A stretch of DNA of 64,000 nucleotides from Syncephalastrum monosporum B8922 (GCA_000697355.1 JNEN01000834.1:186001-250000); one strand, 5' to 3'; shown: positions 36,500-48,980, counted from the stretch's first letter. Numbers and translations are program-made. The notes: generated from the sequence alone by a model not told the origin.

Positions 36500-37958
36500 A
36501 TGCTGCGATCGCACAGAGTAGCACGTACGCTTGGCCGCCGAAACCTCTGGACGCGTGTGACGACAACTGGACCCACCGTCAGCGACTGTGTTCAGGCCGC
36601 CGCGGCAAAGTTACCCTCAAAGCAGCCCGATCTCTGCGTCGCGCTCGTGTCGAAATCGTTTGACAGCTATGGTCTTGGCAAGGCGCTGGCGCAGGTGAAT
36701 CCCAAGCACGCAGTTGGATGTGTGGTGGATCATGTGCCAGGAGCACGGCATGGCGTGTCATTGCTGCTTGCTTACGATGAGAAAGTGGTGCCTTTCCACG
36801 TGTGGGACAGCCCTGAGCGACCCAAGGTGCGATCGATCTCGGTCGGCCGGTGGGGTCGCCCCGATGACTTTGACCGTCTGCGCTTCCAGGGCAATCGCCT
36901 GGACGACAAGGGCTGGGATGCGTTTGGCACCATCAGCAGACCCGCTCGCGACTTTGACTTGCCTGAGCCTCTCACACGAACCGACGAAGCACCCTCTTTT
37001 GTCTTCCTCGCCTCGGACAACGAACCTGACCATTTGCTGCATGCCCTCGACCACCAATTTCCTGACGCAGCCAAGGTAGGCGATAGGCGCTCCCTTATGC
37101 CACTCGTTGTATTCACCCTCCATTTTAGCTGGGCATCATCGGTGCTTCCACGCCCTTTGTGAATGGCACGCCTTACATGTTGTTTTCCGATCATCAGGAG
37201 GTCGGCGCTGGTATCGTCGGCTTTGCCTGCTACAGTAACCCGTCAGGCTTATCTATGCAAGTTGAGCACGATGCACTTGAACCGCTGGGTGAGCCCATGA
37301 CCATTACCAGGTAAGTCAAAGCACCTGGTGTCTGCCTGCCTTTGTTCGCTCACCCGGTGAGCAGATGCCGTGGTAATATCATTCTGGATCTTGATCAGGC
37401 AGGTGCAACAGGCTTGCTGCTGGAGCTCATCCGTCGCGGCCAGAGCGCCAACATTGCAAAGGACCAGGAGTTTTATCTCGGCATGCATCACTCGGACACA
37501 TTAGACCCTCAGCAGGTGATAATACTTGGTTAGACGCAACGCATGCGCTCATACGTATGTTATAGATGACCGTGAGTCGGATCACAAGTGGTGACCCTTC
37601 CCGAGGAAACATGTCGATAGATACCACAGCCGACCTCAAGGCTGGCCAGGTGGTGCAGGTAGGACCAAGTGATGAGGATAATTTGCTTACACGGTATTGA
37701 CCGCTTTTCCAGTTCATGACACGAAAGAAGAATGTGGACGTTCTGACACACGCAGACGCGTCTGCCATGACATTTGGTGTCGTAGACAAGGACCATACCA
37801 TCGACGCCGCACCGCTGCAACGTCCGGCAGAATGCAAAGTATACGAGAATGTGTTTGGAGGAGCGAGCGAGAATGGTCTTATTCTTGGTAAACCAAGTAT
37901 GGAAAGTCATATACTGGATGTTCCGCACTCCATTGTGCGTGTCAGTCCTCCTCGGTAG
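36500..37958 (+). CDS. FIST-domain protein (FIST_N / FIST_C)
   Basis: Predicted sensory or ligand-binding protein; the FIST module occurs in bacterial signal-transduction proteins and in eukaryotic F-box proteins such as FBXO22. Start 36500 (MLRSHRVARTLGRRNLW), Arg-rich and possibly a mitochondrial presequence. FIST_N-like region: LCVALVSKSFDSYGLGKAL, VVDHVPGARHGVSLLLAYD. Then GIIGASTPFVNGTPYMLFSD, GAGIVGFACYS, and FIST_C-like NIILDLDQAGATGLLLELI, QEFYLGMHHSD, ISIDTTADLKAGQVVQFMTR-type sequence near 37610-37730. No F-box seen. Five exons, with introns at about 37076-37128, 37312-37364, 37516-37564 and 37659-37712. The stop lies only 35 bp from the convergent WDR7-like gene. Family assignment is from pattern memory and is moderate. 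Confidence 0.65.
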
Positions 37959-37993
37959 AGATACAAACTTATTAAACAGAACGATTTTGCATG

Positions 37994-40900
37994 CTAAAAA
38001 TTGAAGCTCATGACCAAGTCGCGCACATGGAGTCGGACAGACCGGATGGAGCTCCATTCAAAATGGACCTGATGGATCAACTGGGATGGATCTGTGCCTG
38101 AATCCAAGATTCAAAGCGTGTGAATATGATTAAACCAAGAGAAAATAAGTCAGGGCACTATTTGATTCAATTACCTGGTGAGACGTTAGGCAACGCAAAG
38201 CCAAATGTTTTGTACGCCTTTTGTGAACCAGTATCACGGCTGTCGTTCGGTGACTCGTGGTGTAACAGACCATGCGAAAGACTGCTTGTCAAGACACCAA
38301 ACAAACTCAGGTTCGAGTACCACACGCGTACCGTCTTGTCGAGGAGTGAGCTGGTCGCGACATATTTGGCGTCGGGTGAAAAAGCCAAGGCCACCACCGG
38401 CCCCGTATGCCCCTCGAGGACGACCGAGCGTGTCGCAGTCCTCAGATCGTATATCACCGACGCTCCCTCGAGGGTGCCGACCACCAGTTTTTGCGCGCTA
38501 CTACTAAAGTCCACGGACGGGTACCTGCACACATTGGCTTAGTAAATGCGGAGAAAGTCGAAAGTCTTACGTTTTGACCAGGTCATGCAGCACAGCTGTC
38601 GCGGTCGGAAGCACGACCTCGCGTAGATGAGGCACATTCGGGTCCAGTGTCTTGACTACCGCTTCAACGACCCGCTGCACGCTTGAATAAAGTAAGGTTG
38701 GGCGCTAAACGCACAAACGATCCAGCGTGAGCTCTTCCTTTTCGACGTTTTGTCCCTTTTTTTCCCATACCTTGCGAATAAACGATCCAATTAACCGCAG
38801 GCATCGCTCGCGCTCGTTTGTCTTCTTGGCATGCACAGCGTCATAGGTGAGCGTGCCAATAACCAAGGGCATATTCGTGTTTGCTATACAAAACACGGCA
38901 TTTTTGGCACCACGACTGACGGTAGGCGAGCTTCCATCGGACGCATACTGGAAAAGGGTACGCAGGATCTCAGCTGCGTTGATATAGACTTCCCAGGTTG
39001 AGAAACCTTGGCTCAAAAGCTCCATGGCGGCCAGCATGCGTGCGACTGACGAGGCGGTGACGGCCTGCGGGTCGGGCGAAGTCGCCGTCTGGGGCTCATC
39101 CAAATCAGAGTCGGTCAAGAGGAGCGCCAGGCTTAATGCGGTATATTTACGGATACTATGCCATGGGTGAGTGGATGCATTTTTCCAAGCCTATGCTCAT
39201 TACTTACTCTTTGGAGAGCATCTGGGGTTCATCGCACCCCATAATACCCAAGACAATCGTGGCTCGGACCATCATTTGCGGACTGTTACTTTCGGGCGAG
39301 CTTGAAGTCGGCACTATTTTACACCATGTGAGCTTATTTCAGTGCGCTTTAGGGTGGGCACATACGGTATTTTGACCAGTAGTCTAACAGCGACTGGATT
39401 TGGCCCTCGCTCATGCCAGTAACGGCCGTCTTGAAAAGTGATCGCGCTACAGCACAGCGTCAGCTTTGTTTGAGAAAAGGCGCCATACCGTACCTGAAGG
39501 ATCTTGCCAGTACTTGCTCAAGAAAGATAGGGATGGCAAACAATATCCCGAACCCACGACAGCAGGGAGAGCCATGGCATAGCCCTCTGCCAAGTCGGCG
39601 CTCCTGGCTTCTTGGCCTTGGTATTTCCATCAGTATCGAGATAGCAGTCTGTGTGATTCTTCCCTTCTCTCCCTCTCTCCCTCTCTCCCTCTCTCCCTCT
39701 CTCTCCCCGCTTACCATGAACAAGCATGATCGCTTTTGCGAGAACGACAATCGCAAGTAGCCTCGATGCCGTCGTTGTTTGGGAAATACGCCACGCCTCT
39801 TTTTCATCCGCAAAAGGAGCCATCAGAGATAAGAAGTCGTTTACCCTATAAGCTCTCAGCATACAGGTAATGGAACAAACCCGCTCATGTCCCAAATTTA
39901 CCCTCTGAACCCAGAGCTGATGTAGCCATTCGTAGCACCCGCGGCCATGCCAAACTGATTCTTGCAGGTATCTTCCAGCGCTTCACTCACATTCCAAGAC
40001 AAAATGGCTGACAAGACAGCCGTGCAGAGTTCAAGCTTCTTGAGGCGGTCAGCGTCACGCCGTGTGGCACGGTTGTTCTCCTCTTCATCCAGCGGATCGT
40101 TTTCCGGACGATCTACATCATCGTAGGACGACGTCGACACAGATTTTTGGGGCACTAGCTCATGCTGTTCCAAAGTCGCAGTCTCGAGGTTCGCGCAGAG
40201 ATCATGGATGAGGCGCCGCACGTTAAAGGTGAAGGCGAGGCCAAAATGTGTGCTCGCACGCGTCGCTTGATTCTCGGAGATGATACCACGCAGCGTAACA
40301 GGGAGTTTGGTCGACAAGGATGGCTTACTCGGACCAAGCAGTCTGTTGACTGGCCACCGGTCATCGTCCATGATACTTTGAAAGTTCTTTCCGGTAAGGA
40401 TGCGGTCCAGGCAGCCAGTGGCCATCTGTATTCATATTTAAGTATCCCGAGGGTGTCGTCCTTTCAAGGATTACCTGCCACACGTAGGCGGTCTCGTCGG
40501 TGTAACCAAAAACAAGATAGTCCTCGGCCGTGCGCCATTGAATGGTTGACAGAGGGTAGGAATGACTCGGGAACATGAATAAGCTATATCAGCTGTGAGT
40601 ATTTCTTTTTTGACAACCCTAATCGAGCTACCAGTCCATCGCATCCACGGAGATCAACGCTAGCGAATTATCTTTGGCCACGGAAACAACGCAGCCACGT
40701 ATCCGAGAGTCATGTTGTTCCGCAGGTTCAATAAAGGACTTGACAGGGAGAGCGTGAACTGTAAATGACACGACATATTTTCCGTCTCTGTTAAATGGTT
40801 GAGTGTTTAGGCCAAAAAAAAAAAAAGAGAGAGAGAGAGAGAGAGAAGACAAGAAAATAGAAATACAAAGAAATAAACATTCACTCACACTAGATTCCAG

Positions 40901-42888
40901 ATTTTGACAGCGCCATCACGCCCGCCTGACAAGAGAAACTGATGATGGTGCGATTCATGCACGATCATGCATGTCACCTGGCCATTGTGCGCACGTTCAA
41001 AGACACGACAGTCGTGCCGCTGTTTCACACGTTGTGAGAGGTCATTCAGGTGGAGCAGTGCAAGGGACAGGGGTACGACGCAGATGGAGCCATCCTCTTG
41101 AACCACGCGTTATTCATCAAATGAAATGAACTTTTGGCACTCGAATGAAATCTTACCATATCCCACAGCAAGGTGGTTGGTGCTGACAGGAACAGTGGCA
41201 GTGATGCTACCGAAGCTGGGGTCTTTGTGATTTGTTATGGGCCATCTGTCACGCAGACTGTGCTCTGTAACGTTAAATTAGAACCATCTCGGGATACACA
41301 GATGTAAAGAGAGCATGACATCATTTCGCAGAATACTGACCTTGGCAAGTAATCGTCTGGTCCGCCGCTTTCTCGTCGGGTGAAGTCAATCGGTTAATGG
41401 AAAACATCGCGTCGTCTGTATGGTTACAAAATGTAACGGTCGCCCAAAACGGGGCAGTGTTTTCAGGTCTGCAGTGGCAAAGAGTCGTCGTCCAGAGGCC
41501 GGATGTGGGCAGGGTATCTGTGACCACATGGTGTGAATGACTCGCTTCGTAAAAAGATGTAAAACTTACTCTTGTGATCAAAGGTAGACGTACGAAGAAG
41601 GGTGATACTGTGAAGAGACGTGGTGTAAATCGTAGGAATAAAGCAAGCTCTCTTCTTACCTATAATACAACTGGCTTTCCTGAGACGCCATGGTTCCTGG
41701 TTGCACGCCTTGAGGTGCATTAAGAGCATATTCCCGAATTGTACCGGCCTGATATCTTGTTAGCGACCTTCACAACCAAGGATATTTATTTACCTGGGAC
41801 CACAAGATCAGCTTATCGCGCCCGCAGAACTGGCCCCCGGACCAGCTGGTACCTTCATCTGCATTGATTGTGATTTGAGGCACGAAAGTAGCATTTCGCA
41901 ATATAAAGATCTGAGAAATGTTAAGCACTGCATTCTGCTTTTGAATTTCATGGTTATACCATCACGCTTTTCCGGGTCACTGTCATGCATAGACCGGGTA
42001 TGTCGGGATTACTTTGCAAATCAAAAGCCATGTCAACCTGATACCCATTGGACAGGGCGGGCTGGTTATCAACCGCACGTTCTTTGTAGACGACTTGGCG
42101 CACTAGATCAAAATCCCAGATATCGAGTCGTCCATCGATAGTAATGGTTAAAAGTTTCCGGCGCCCCGAGGCGCCGTCGTGTATGTCTGTACATGTCACC
42201 CAGTTGGAGTGACTTCCCCATACACGAACGACCTATCGAGAGTTAGTACCGATAACATCATGCATGCAATCGAACCTCGAGGGTGGTGGCGTTGAGGATG
42301 CAGATCTCATTGGTCTGACCGCTGCAGAACAAATGTCGTTCGGAGAACTATAGGGCATGGTAAGCGAACGTAGGAGGCAACAAAAAAAATGCGCGTTACT
42401 TTGTCAAAGTACTTGAGATCATGTGGCACGCCAAAAAAGCCTTTCGGGTTGACAGCGAGACATCGACCATCAGCGGCGGACCAGCGCGCTATCTCTCTAA
42501 CGTCTTTTCGTCAAAAAGCAGAAAAAAACAAAGCGGCGCTCTCTTTTTATTTGTCGCGTCTTGCTTTCATACCCGTCTTCGGCTGCACTAATGAGGAAGC
42601 TCTCTGACGATGCCGTGCTTTTTCCGTTCGGTACAATGGTGAGAGCCACAACAGGTGCTTTATGACCAGCTAGAAGGAACCGGTGCTGTAGATAGGTCAG
42701 GAACTAGGTCAGTCCTTGAACAATGACTTGACCTGCAAGCTGAGATTGTTGTCGGTGATGGCGTACGCCCAAATCTGGCCATCCTTTTGACCGGCGTAGA
42801 CGTAGGGATAGTGGGCTACAAGGCACGTCGTATGAGGATTCACGAAATTATGCCATACCACCAGTGGCAGTGAAATGGAAGACGACAT
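37994..42888 (-). CDS. WDR7/rabconnectin-3-beta-like WD40 protein
   Basis: Large WD40 protein; in animals WDR7 works with DMXL (rabconnectin-3-alpha) in V-ATPase assembly and vesicle acidification. Start 42888 (MSSSISLPLVVWHN) is followed by VYAGQKDGQIWAYAI, the first WD repeat. Further repeats: FLLSGGRDGAVKIWNL, IQWRTAEDYLVFGYTDETAYVWQ, then MATGCLDRILTG as in WDR7. A helical middle region includes AARMLAAMELLSQGF-like sequence and CLRLIGSFIRKVWEKKG. The C-terminal WD block has KLVVGTLEGASVIYDLRTA and LEGHTGPVVALAFSPDAKY; a last exon ends VRDLVMSFNF. About 20 short introns, some with purine/pyrimidine microsatellites (39660-39712, 40815-40845). Domain order (N-terminal WD, helices, C-terminal WD) fits WDR7. 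Exact exon boundaries not all checked. Confidence 0.82.
39663..39712. repeat. (CCCTCTCT)n-like microsatellite in a WDR7 intron
   Basis: Tandem CTCTCCCT units, about six copies, inside an intron whose donor GTAAGC reads on the minus strand at about 39714. Purine-rich on the transcribed strand. Confidence 0.8.
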
Positions 42889-43076
42889 TGGCCAGTTTGT
42901 ATATATTTACAAAAGGGAAAAAAAAAAGTATGTATCTATATGGGTGTATGTATGTTTGCCCGGATAAGTTGCCCTTCCGCGCTTTTTCTTAGTTGCTATA
43001 AATGGTAAAGGCACAGTACCGGCGCATGAAACGTGAGGTCGCGCGGACACACCCGGGTATGACTGTATATTTTATT

Positions 43077-43574
43077 TCAGCTCGCCCGTTCATCCTTGAC
43101 GACACAGCATATGAAGCATGCTAGAAGACTATAGGAGCGATGTTAGTCAATATCATATGTACATGATCAGAACAGGCTCTTTCTTGTTACCATCCTAACC
43201 AGCACGGGTCTTTCGCTGGTACGGGTGCTTTATTCCGGACGAGGACTGTCGCCGGTGGCGGTGTCGGCTCGTAATGTCCAATGTCTATATGGATGCGAAA
43301 GTTGTCAAATCAAACCTTTTCTTTCTGTTTTCTTTCTTCTTTTTCTGTGTGTTCAGGTCTCATCGCTACCTAGTGCATGTTTACTGCTTTGTTTAATCGG
43401 TTGCGGGGTCAGGAATCTACCGGGTGGCTCCATCTTTTTTGCAAGTACCGGCGATGGCACTTCAATTATATCAGAGTAATTTTTGTCGCATAATGTGGCG
43501 TCGCTGTTGCCGCCCGCCGGTGGATGGTGCTCTTTCTTTTCGTCGAATTCTGCGTCCTTGTGATTGTTACACAT
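43077..43574 (-). CDS. CYSTM (cysteine-rich transmembrane module) small protein
   Basis: Three exons reconstructed by eye: 43574-43370, 43284-43191, 43128-43077, giving 116 residues. Splice signals are strong: the second intron ends GACTAACATCGCTCCTATAG. The start is preceded by a long pyrimidine-rich leader. The N-terminus is hydrophilic (MCNNHKDAEFDEKKEHHPP), the middle is Pro-rich (GHYEPTPPPATVLV), and the C-terminus reads DPCWLGCLLACFICCVVKDE, the Cys-rich membrane segment that defines CYSTM proteins, tail-anchored factors linked to stress and metal tolerance. All exons are short, so single-frame searches miss it. Function in this organism unknown. Confidence 0.75.
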
Positions 43575-44701
43575 GCTCTCTTGGATACAAAAGAAAAACG
43601 AAAGAGAAAGAAGTGGAAAAGAAGCAAAAAAAATGAGTTGAAGAAAAAAAGGAAAAGGGGTGGCGTATGTCTGGATAAGGCCCATTTGTTTATTGTATGC
43701 GGATAGGCGGTTACACTCTGCTGATGGGCACAAAGGCAGCTGAAAAGGGCCATATTGTGTATGATTGGCCCAAAACAGGACGGATCGACCCAGCAGCGAA
43801 ACATACACACGCCGTTTTTATGCAACACCGCCCGTTTTGGCTAACTGTAGTCTTTAGCTACCTCAAACGACGCAGGGGTCAAGCTAACTTACCTGTCGGC
43901 TGTGTATTATTCATTATCACAGCCGCGATGACCTACAAAGGTGTAAGAGCGATTTGTATTCATATGGGAATAACGGCACATACACACAAAAAAAATGGAG
44001 CGGCCCCCTTCCTTTGATCTTCCCCCTTGATTTTTCTGCACTCTATACTGTGTATTTGCCATAGTAGAGTTCCGGCCAGGTTTCTCGATCATCTACGTTC
44101 ATACTAAATTTCCACTTGCACATATAACATTGCTTGGATACAGCGAAGATTCATATTAGGTCTGGGGCACGCGTGTTCCCGAGGAGACGACGGCTTCTAA
44201 TATATCACCCCCCTTGATAATGTGCGCATACAACATTTAATGCAATGCTGCTGCTGTCCCCTTTGTATGCATTATTCCGGACCCTATTATACAATTTAAC
44301 GAGGTAAAAATGAGTCTGAATAGAAATTAACTTCAGTCAATAAAAAGGCGCATTATTTTTTCTACATTGGGGCGATGTTCCGTTTATTTGCATAGATTAC
44401 CAAAGCAAGTCTATCTGCGAGCTTGATGTGTATGGATTTACCTTACGACGCACTACCTCCAAGATAGATCGAAGCTAGCTTACGGAATGCACAAATGTCA
44501 TATTTAGGGCATTCGCTTTTTTGAACATACATTGGGGCCATCTGTGTAACATGACGTGGAACGCTTATCTTCACGTGGAAATTGTGGCTCGCTGAGCTCA
44601 ACTGCTTCCTTTTTCGAATATTTTATTCTTCTTTTCATTTATCTCTCTTCTTTTTCCCTTTTTATTCTCAAACAAAACAACTACACACGTAGAGCACACA
44701 T
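43575..44701. other. divergent promoter region of the CYSTM and CRAL-TRIO genes
   Basis: About 1.1 kb. Pyrimidine-rich leader for the CYSTM gene on the minus strand (43580-43670) and T/C-rich leader for the plus-strand gene (44610-44680). The middle is AT-rich. No gene recognised. Confidence 0.5.
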
Positions 44702-46528
44702 ATGGAGTTTCAACGTCAGCGACTTCATGACTTGAACGTATTATACAAGGAAAAAGAGAGTCTGATCGATAGCGTTCAATCCGGCCTCCGACGAGAAATA
44801 CCGCTCCTCATACAAGAGTTTAAACCTTCCATCGAGCAGACCGCAGCACTCGATGAATACATCAACGACCGAGGTACGATGACTACGATAACGCATTGTG
44901 TCTTTATACTGACTGGACGTGATGATGCGTAGTCACTCTCTTTCGGTTCTTGCGGAAAAATAACTACTCGTTACCACATACCTTGTCATTACTCGTTGAT
45001 AACTTGCGATGGCGTCTACGTGAACATATTGAAACGTTCACCTTTGCGGCTGTCAAAGAACCTTTTTTCAATGTACCTTACTGTTTCTTCTCCAACGAAT
45101 GCGACCGTGCTGGACGCCCTGTACTCGTCATCCAGCTCAGTCAAATTCCGGACGCACCACCCGACACCGATTTGAAAGAATTCTTTGCCCCTTTTGTGAT
45201 ATACATGCTCGAGACCATCCGCAAAGTCACCCTTGACATTTCCTTGTCACGTATTGCCGCTGCCACCGACGATCCCATTATGACAGATATTCTCGTCTTG
45301 GTTGATTTTAAGAATGCAAAGCCCTTGCCGAAGGTAAACAATCCCGACTCATGTTACCCACTGGGTAAATTATTGTTTACTTGCTGACATGTGATTGTCT
45401 CTGCTGGAATATAGGACCGAAGTATGCTGCAAGCTTTTGCTCAACTTTTGCGTCGATATCCATTGTCGGCAGGAACGGTTTGCTTGCTGAACTTTGGTTG
45501 GATCTACCAGGGATTGTGGCAAATGGTTAAGCTTCTCTTAACAGAGGAAGCCAAGAACCGCGTGGCGTTTCCCAAGGTGAAAGAACTCTATGACCTCATG
45601 CCTGATTCCAAACTAGTCAAAGGTAAAACACTTTGTGAGAAAAAATCAGGAAAGAAGGCAAAGTCTCATATTGTGTATAGAGCTTGAAGGAAAAAAGCCC
45701 ATACATTGGGACCTTTCTATGGATACCGTCTTTAGCAAATACGGATACCAGAACTTACCATCACCACCCTCCTCTCCGATTATCACCCCTAGCAGCCGAC
45801 GTGGCTCGAGCGCGTCGATCAGCACTGTATACTATGATACCCTCGACACCCAGAGCGTGTCACGTTCTTCTTCTGCTCTCCACCTCCCGCGCCTCCAACC
45901 TCTCACGCCTTACCATCGCCGCCCTTCCATCAATCAAAGTCTCTATGCCACACCCACTGGCAGCATGACACCCGTCGCGAGCCATAGCAATTTGGTGGGT
46001 CTCGCGAGAGCCTACGCGGGCTTCGACGAGCACAATGGCAAACGCATTTCCTCTATACCACCCCGCCTCCGCACGACGTTTAAAGCCATCAGCGAACTGC
46101 TATCACCAACCGATGACGAGCCTGTGCAGCTCCCCAGCCAAGGCGTTCCGTCCGCGGCACTATCAGAGCGCTTAGCTGCGCTGCAACAACAACAACAGCA
46201 GGACCGCAATACTGGGGGCAGTCGGCGACGCAAGCGATACATGATTGCGAGCGCGCTAATTGCTGCGCTGAGTACGACCGAGCGGGCACTGATGATGGCC
46301 ATGGTGCGGCTCGCCCGACGCGTGATACTTTACCGGCGAACGTTGTACTGGGTCCTCCTTTGCGTTGCCCTGAAAAATGGCATCCAGGAATTTGTACAGA
46401 ACCTGCTCGTTCTCCTGGGCGGACTCTTGGTGGACCAGCCACTCGTACGGAGCGGTGGCCTTGGAGGCGCAGGCGCACACAGCCTTTGGAGTTTGACAAC
46501 AGGTTATGTTGGTCAATTGACATTGTAA
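44702..46528 (+). CDS. CRAL-TRIO (SEC14-like) lipid-binding domain protein with hydrophobic C-terminus
   Basis: SEC14-type domain proteins bind and exchange phospholipids or other lipids. Start 44702 (MEFQRQRLHDLNVLYKEKE). Introns at about 44874-44933, 45334-45415 and 45623-45680. N-terminal CRAL-TRIO helix region (FRFLRKNNYSLPHTLSLLVDNLRWR) is followed by the lipid-binding core: DRAGRPVLVIQLSQIPD, ILVLVDFKNAKPLPK, FAQLLRRYPLSAGTVCLLNF, VAFPKVKELYDLMP. A Ser/Pro-rich linker and a short poly-Gln (LQQQQQQ) lead to TLYWVLLCVALKNGIQEFVQNLLVLLGG-type hydrophobic sequence that may anchor it to a membrane. About 540 residues. The individual subfamily is not identified. Confidence 0.8.
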
Positions 46529-46885
46529 AGAGCCCTTTAGTTTACATATACATTCTATTATTAAAATAATTTCATATTTTCATGCGACACGACTCATAAC
46601 GATTCATTAATAATGGTGTTAGCTGCACAAGACGGAAGTTTTTCCAGAAACTACATGTTGCACACACGTTGCTAGGGGTTCGGATTGAAATGACCTGGTT
46701 TGTCAATGACGTATGGGCATGAAAAATTTGGATGGATCGGTAACCCCGTCCAAACACGCAGAAATACTATCAGAGCCACATACATTCACCGATATGCATA
46801 TGCATATAGAAAAATATGAGCCTCACTCAACGTCAGCTGACTTAACCTCATCATTTTATTTGTGATTGTTTGAATGCAAAGATAG
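46529..46885. other. intergenic, convergent 3' ends
   Basis: Short AT-rich gap between the CRAL-TRIO gene and the acidic hypothetical gene. No feature recognised. Confidence 0.5.
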
Positions 46886-47368
46886 TCAATATTTCACATC
46901 CACTCTATCGATTCTAGCTATGAGGACATCATTATCGTCGGGCAAGCAGCCCAGCAGTAAATATGGGTATAGAGTAATGGTATCTTGGAAGTGAGAATCT
47001 TGCAATGCAATTGAAAGGCAACGGTCGGAATACTGTAGTTGTTTTAGCGCAGCAGGATCTTCTTCGTTGAGGTCCACCGCACCCACAGAAAACTCGTCCT
47101 TGATTTGTGCATACAAGTCCTCGTTACCGACAATGCAAAAGTCTTCCTCTTCTTCGTCTTCGCCGTACGAGCCACTCGAGTCGTCCTCCTGTAGCGGTCC
47201 TTGTTTCATGCTGCCTGCAGACGTAGAAGAGGTGGAGGATTTTTTGAGGAGCTGAATGAGCGTGTCGTAGTGGCGATATATGAATTCGAGTTTCTTTTGG
47301 TTGTCTCGGTCGAATGGGACCCAAGCGTCCTCAGTAAAACGTCTGTTTTCAAATAGCCAGATAGCCAT
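46886..47368 (-). CDS. hypothetical acidic protein, 160 residues
   Basis: Single-exon frame starting MAIWLFENRRFTEDAW. The opening WVPFDRDNQKKLEFIYRHY resembles the start of a WWE-like or PA-PLA1/DDHD-type N-terminal module (aromatic residues then LE..Y), but the rest, with Ser-rich and acidic SYGEDEEEEDF stretches, matches no complete domain. It ends IARIDRVDVKY. Codon use and length suggest a real gene. Further 5' exons cannot be excluded. No function assigned. Confidence 0.5.
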   Translation of the reverse strand: MAIWLFENRRFTEDAWVPFDRDNQKKLEFIYRHYDTLIQLLKKSSTSSTSAGSMKQGPLQEDDSSGSYGEDEEEEDFCIVGNEDLYAQIKDEFSVGAVDLNEEDPAALKQLQYSDRCLSIALQDSHFQDTITLYPYLLLGCLPDDNDVLIARIDRVDVKY

Positions 47369-48980
47369 AATATGGAGAGTCTATGCACGGCTTGTTGACC
47401 AATGCCTGCATGTAATAGTGAAATGTTAGGTTGAGAAGAAGAAAAGCAGATATGGTAGTGCGTTGGGTAACCTTATATACTGACACATTTCTGTGGTGGC
47501 AGTCTGTTTGCGACATACCATGTGACCAGTCAAACCAATCCTTTTTCGTTTGAACGACATCATTGAAAAAAAAAAAAAAGTCGCGGGATACAGACCTGGC
47601 ACCTCTGTCTCCACATTTAGTGTGGTTACCGGTGGGATATGTGCACAATGTCCCGTCATCGTCATCCGCATTATACTGTAATATGATCGCCTTTATTATT
47701 ATTGCAATTTCGACCTTTTTAGTACCCTCTTGCCCTACCCCCTCGTTCGCCACATACGGTGACTGACCTTTACGCCCGTCCATCTTCCCACATATATTTT
47801 AGCTCTCTATTGTAGTTACAGACATGATACGTTTTTTATTTCTGGAGGAGGAGGTTCCTGGAACATACCTATTGACGAGAGCATACGCATTTTGACTGAT
47901 AACAGCATAGATCATCAATCTGTATAAGATTTGATTATCTCAGGGGTTCCTATAGGTCTGTGTATATTTATCTTCGTGTAGCCTTCATGAGTACATGTCC
48001 TAAAAAGTTGTTAGGATCTAGCACAGTTTTGGTAGATTGGCCCTGTCGCTGCCTCATGCTTATCTTATATGCATTACACATCGATGCGGCTGTCAGGACA
48101 TGCACAAGCACGTAGACCACTCCTGAGTGAAACTCGCTTGGCAACAAACATATACTTTACACCTGACCAGTATCTGTGCTCCAACCTTTTTCCCATTGGT
48201 CAAAAGTGCAATGTCTTTTTGCCTTATTTGTTATAAGGGTGACAGCCTTGCTGACAGTAGTAATGACAGACATGGTCGATGACGATATGAATCTTATGAT
48301 ACTTCTAGTTTTTTTCTCTTTTTTCTTTTCTTTTCTGTGATGTGTATGTCTTATGCAGAGGAAAGGCACATGATTCCTAAAAATATCCATCGACATATTG
48401 CATAATCTCAAAACAGTTATACATCAAGCACGACATGGTCTTGAGCTCTTTAAGATTGCAGAAAGTATAGATAACATAGTTACATTGGATATGTGCAAGA
48501 GGCAAAGTAAAAAGGTTTGCGTGTTGTACGCACAAGTGTAGCACAAACAAAGGTGTATCAATGTGTCTAATTCGTTCTGCGCCTATCACATGACACATTT
48601 TTTTAAAATCATCAGCATGTTGGACACACGCGACATTCGGGACGGGGATCAGACGAGGAAGGGCCGCGTGGCAACCATGCCGACCTGGAAGCTGACATGA
48701 TTGCATAAGCGAATGTTCCACAAAGGCAATGGAGACTAAAAGCTGTCGTGTGCGTGTGTAAGTTAGATCTTGTTACAATTGAAGGAGAAGAGGCCGATTT
48801 TGGTAGGTAGACAAGAGAAAGGCGTGGCACAAATGCGAGGTGTACACAAAATAGAGCTTTGAATTTCTTTGTCTCCGTCTTGCATCTCAGCCTCATCTTT
48901 CTCAACCCCTTTTCTATAATCTCTTGTTATTTGGTTGCATTTCTCTTCTCTCTTCTTTCCTTATTTCCCCTTTAAGATTT
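47369..48980. other. intergenic with possible unrecognised minus-strand exons
   Basis: 1.6 kb. A poly-A run at 47567-47579. Around 48400-48900 a minus-strand ATG (48689) begins MSASRSAWLPRGPSS and could splice, at a GTGTGT donor and a GTGATAG acceptor, into a further frame. No family is recognisable and other frames are also open, so no gene is called. The last 100 bases before 48981 are T/C-rich, the leader of the GATA gene. Confidence 0.4.

Noticed and set aside
47349..47783. 144-codon minus-strand frame upstream of the acidic hypothetical protein
   Set aside because: It includes a poly-Phe stretch from a poly-A run and ends in a different frame from the likely start at 47368.
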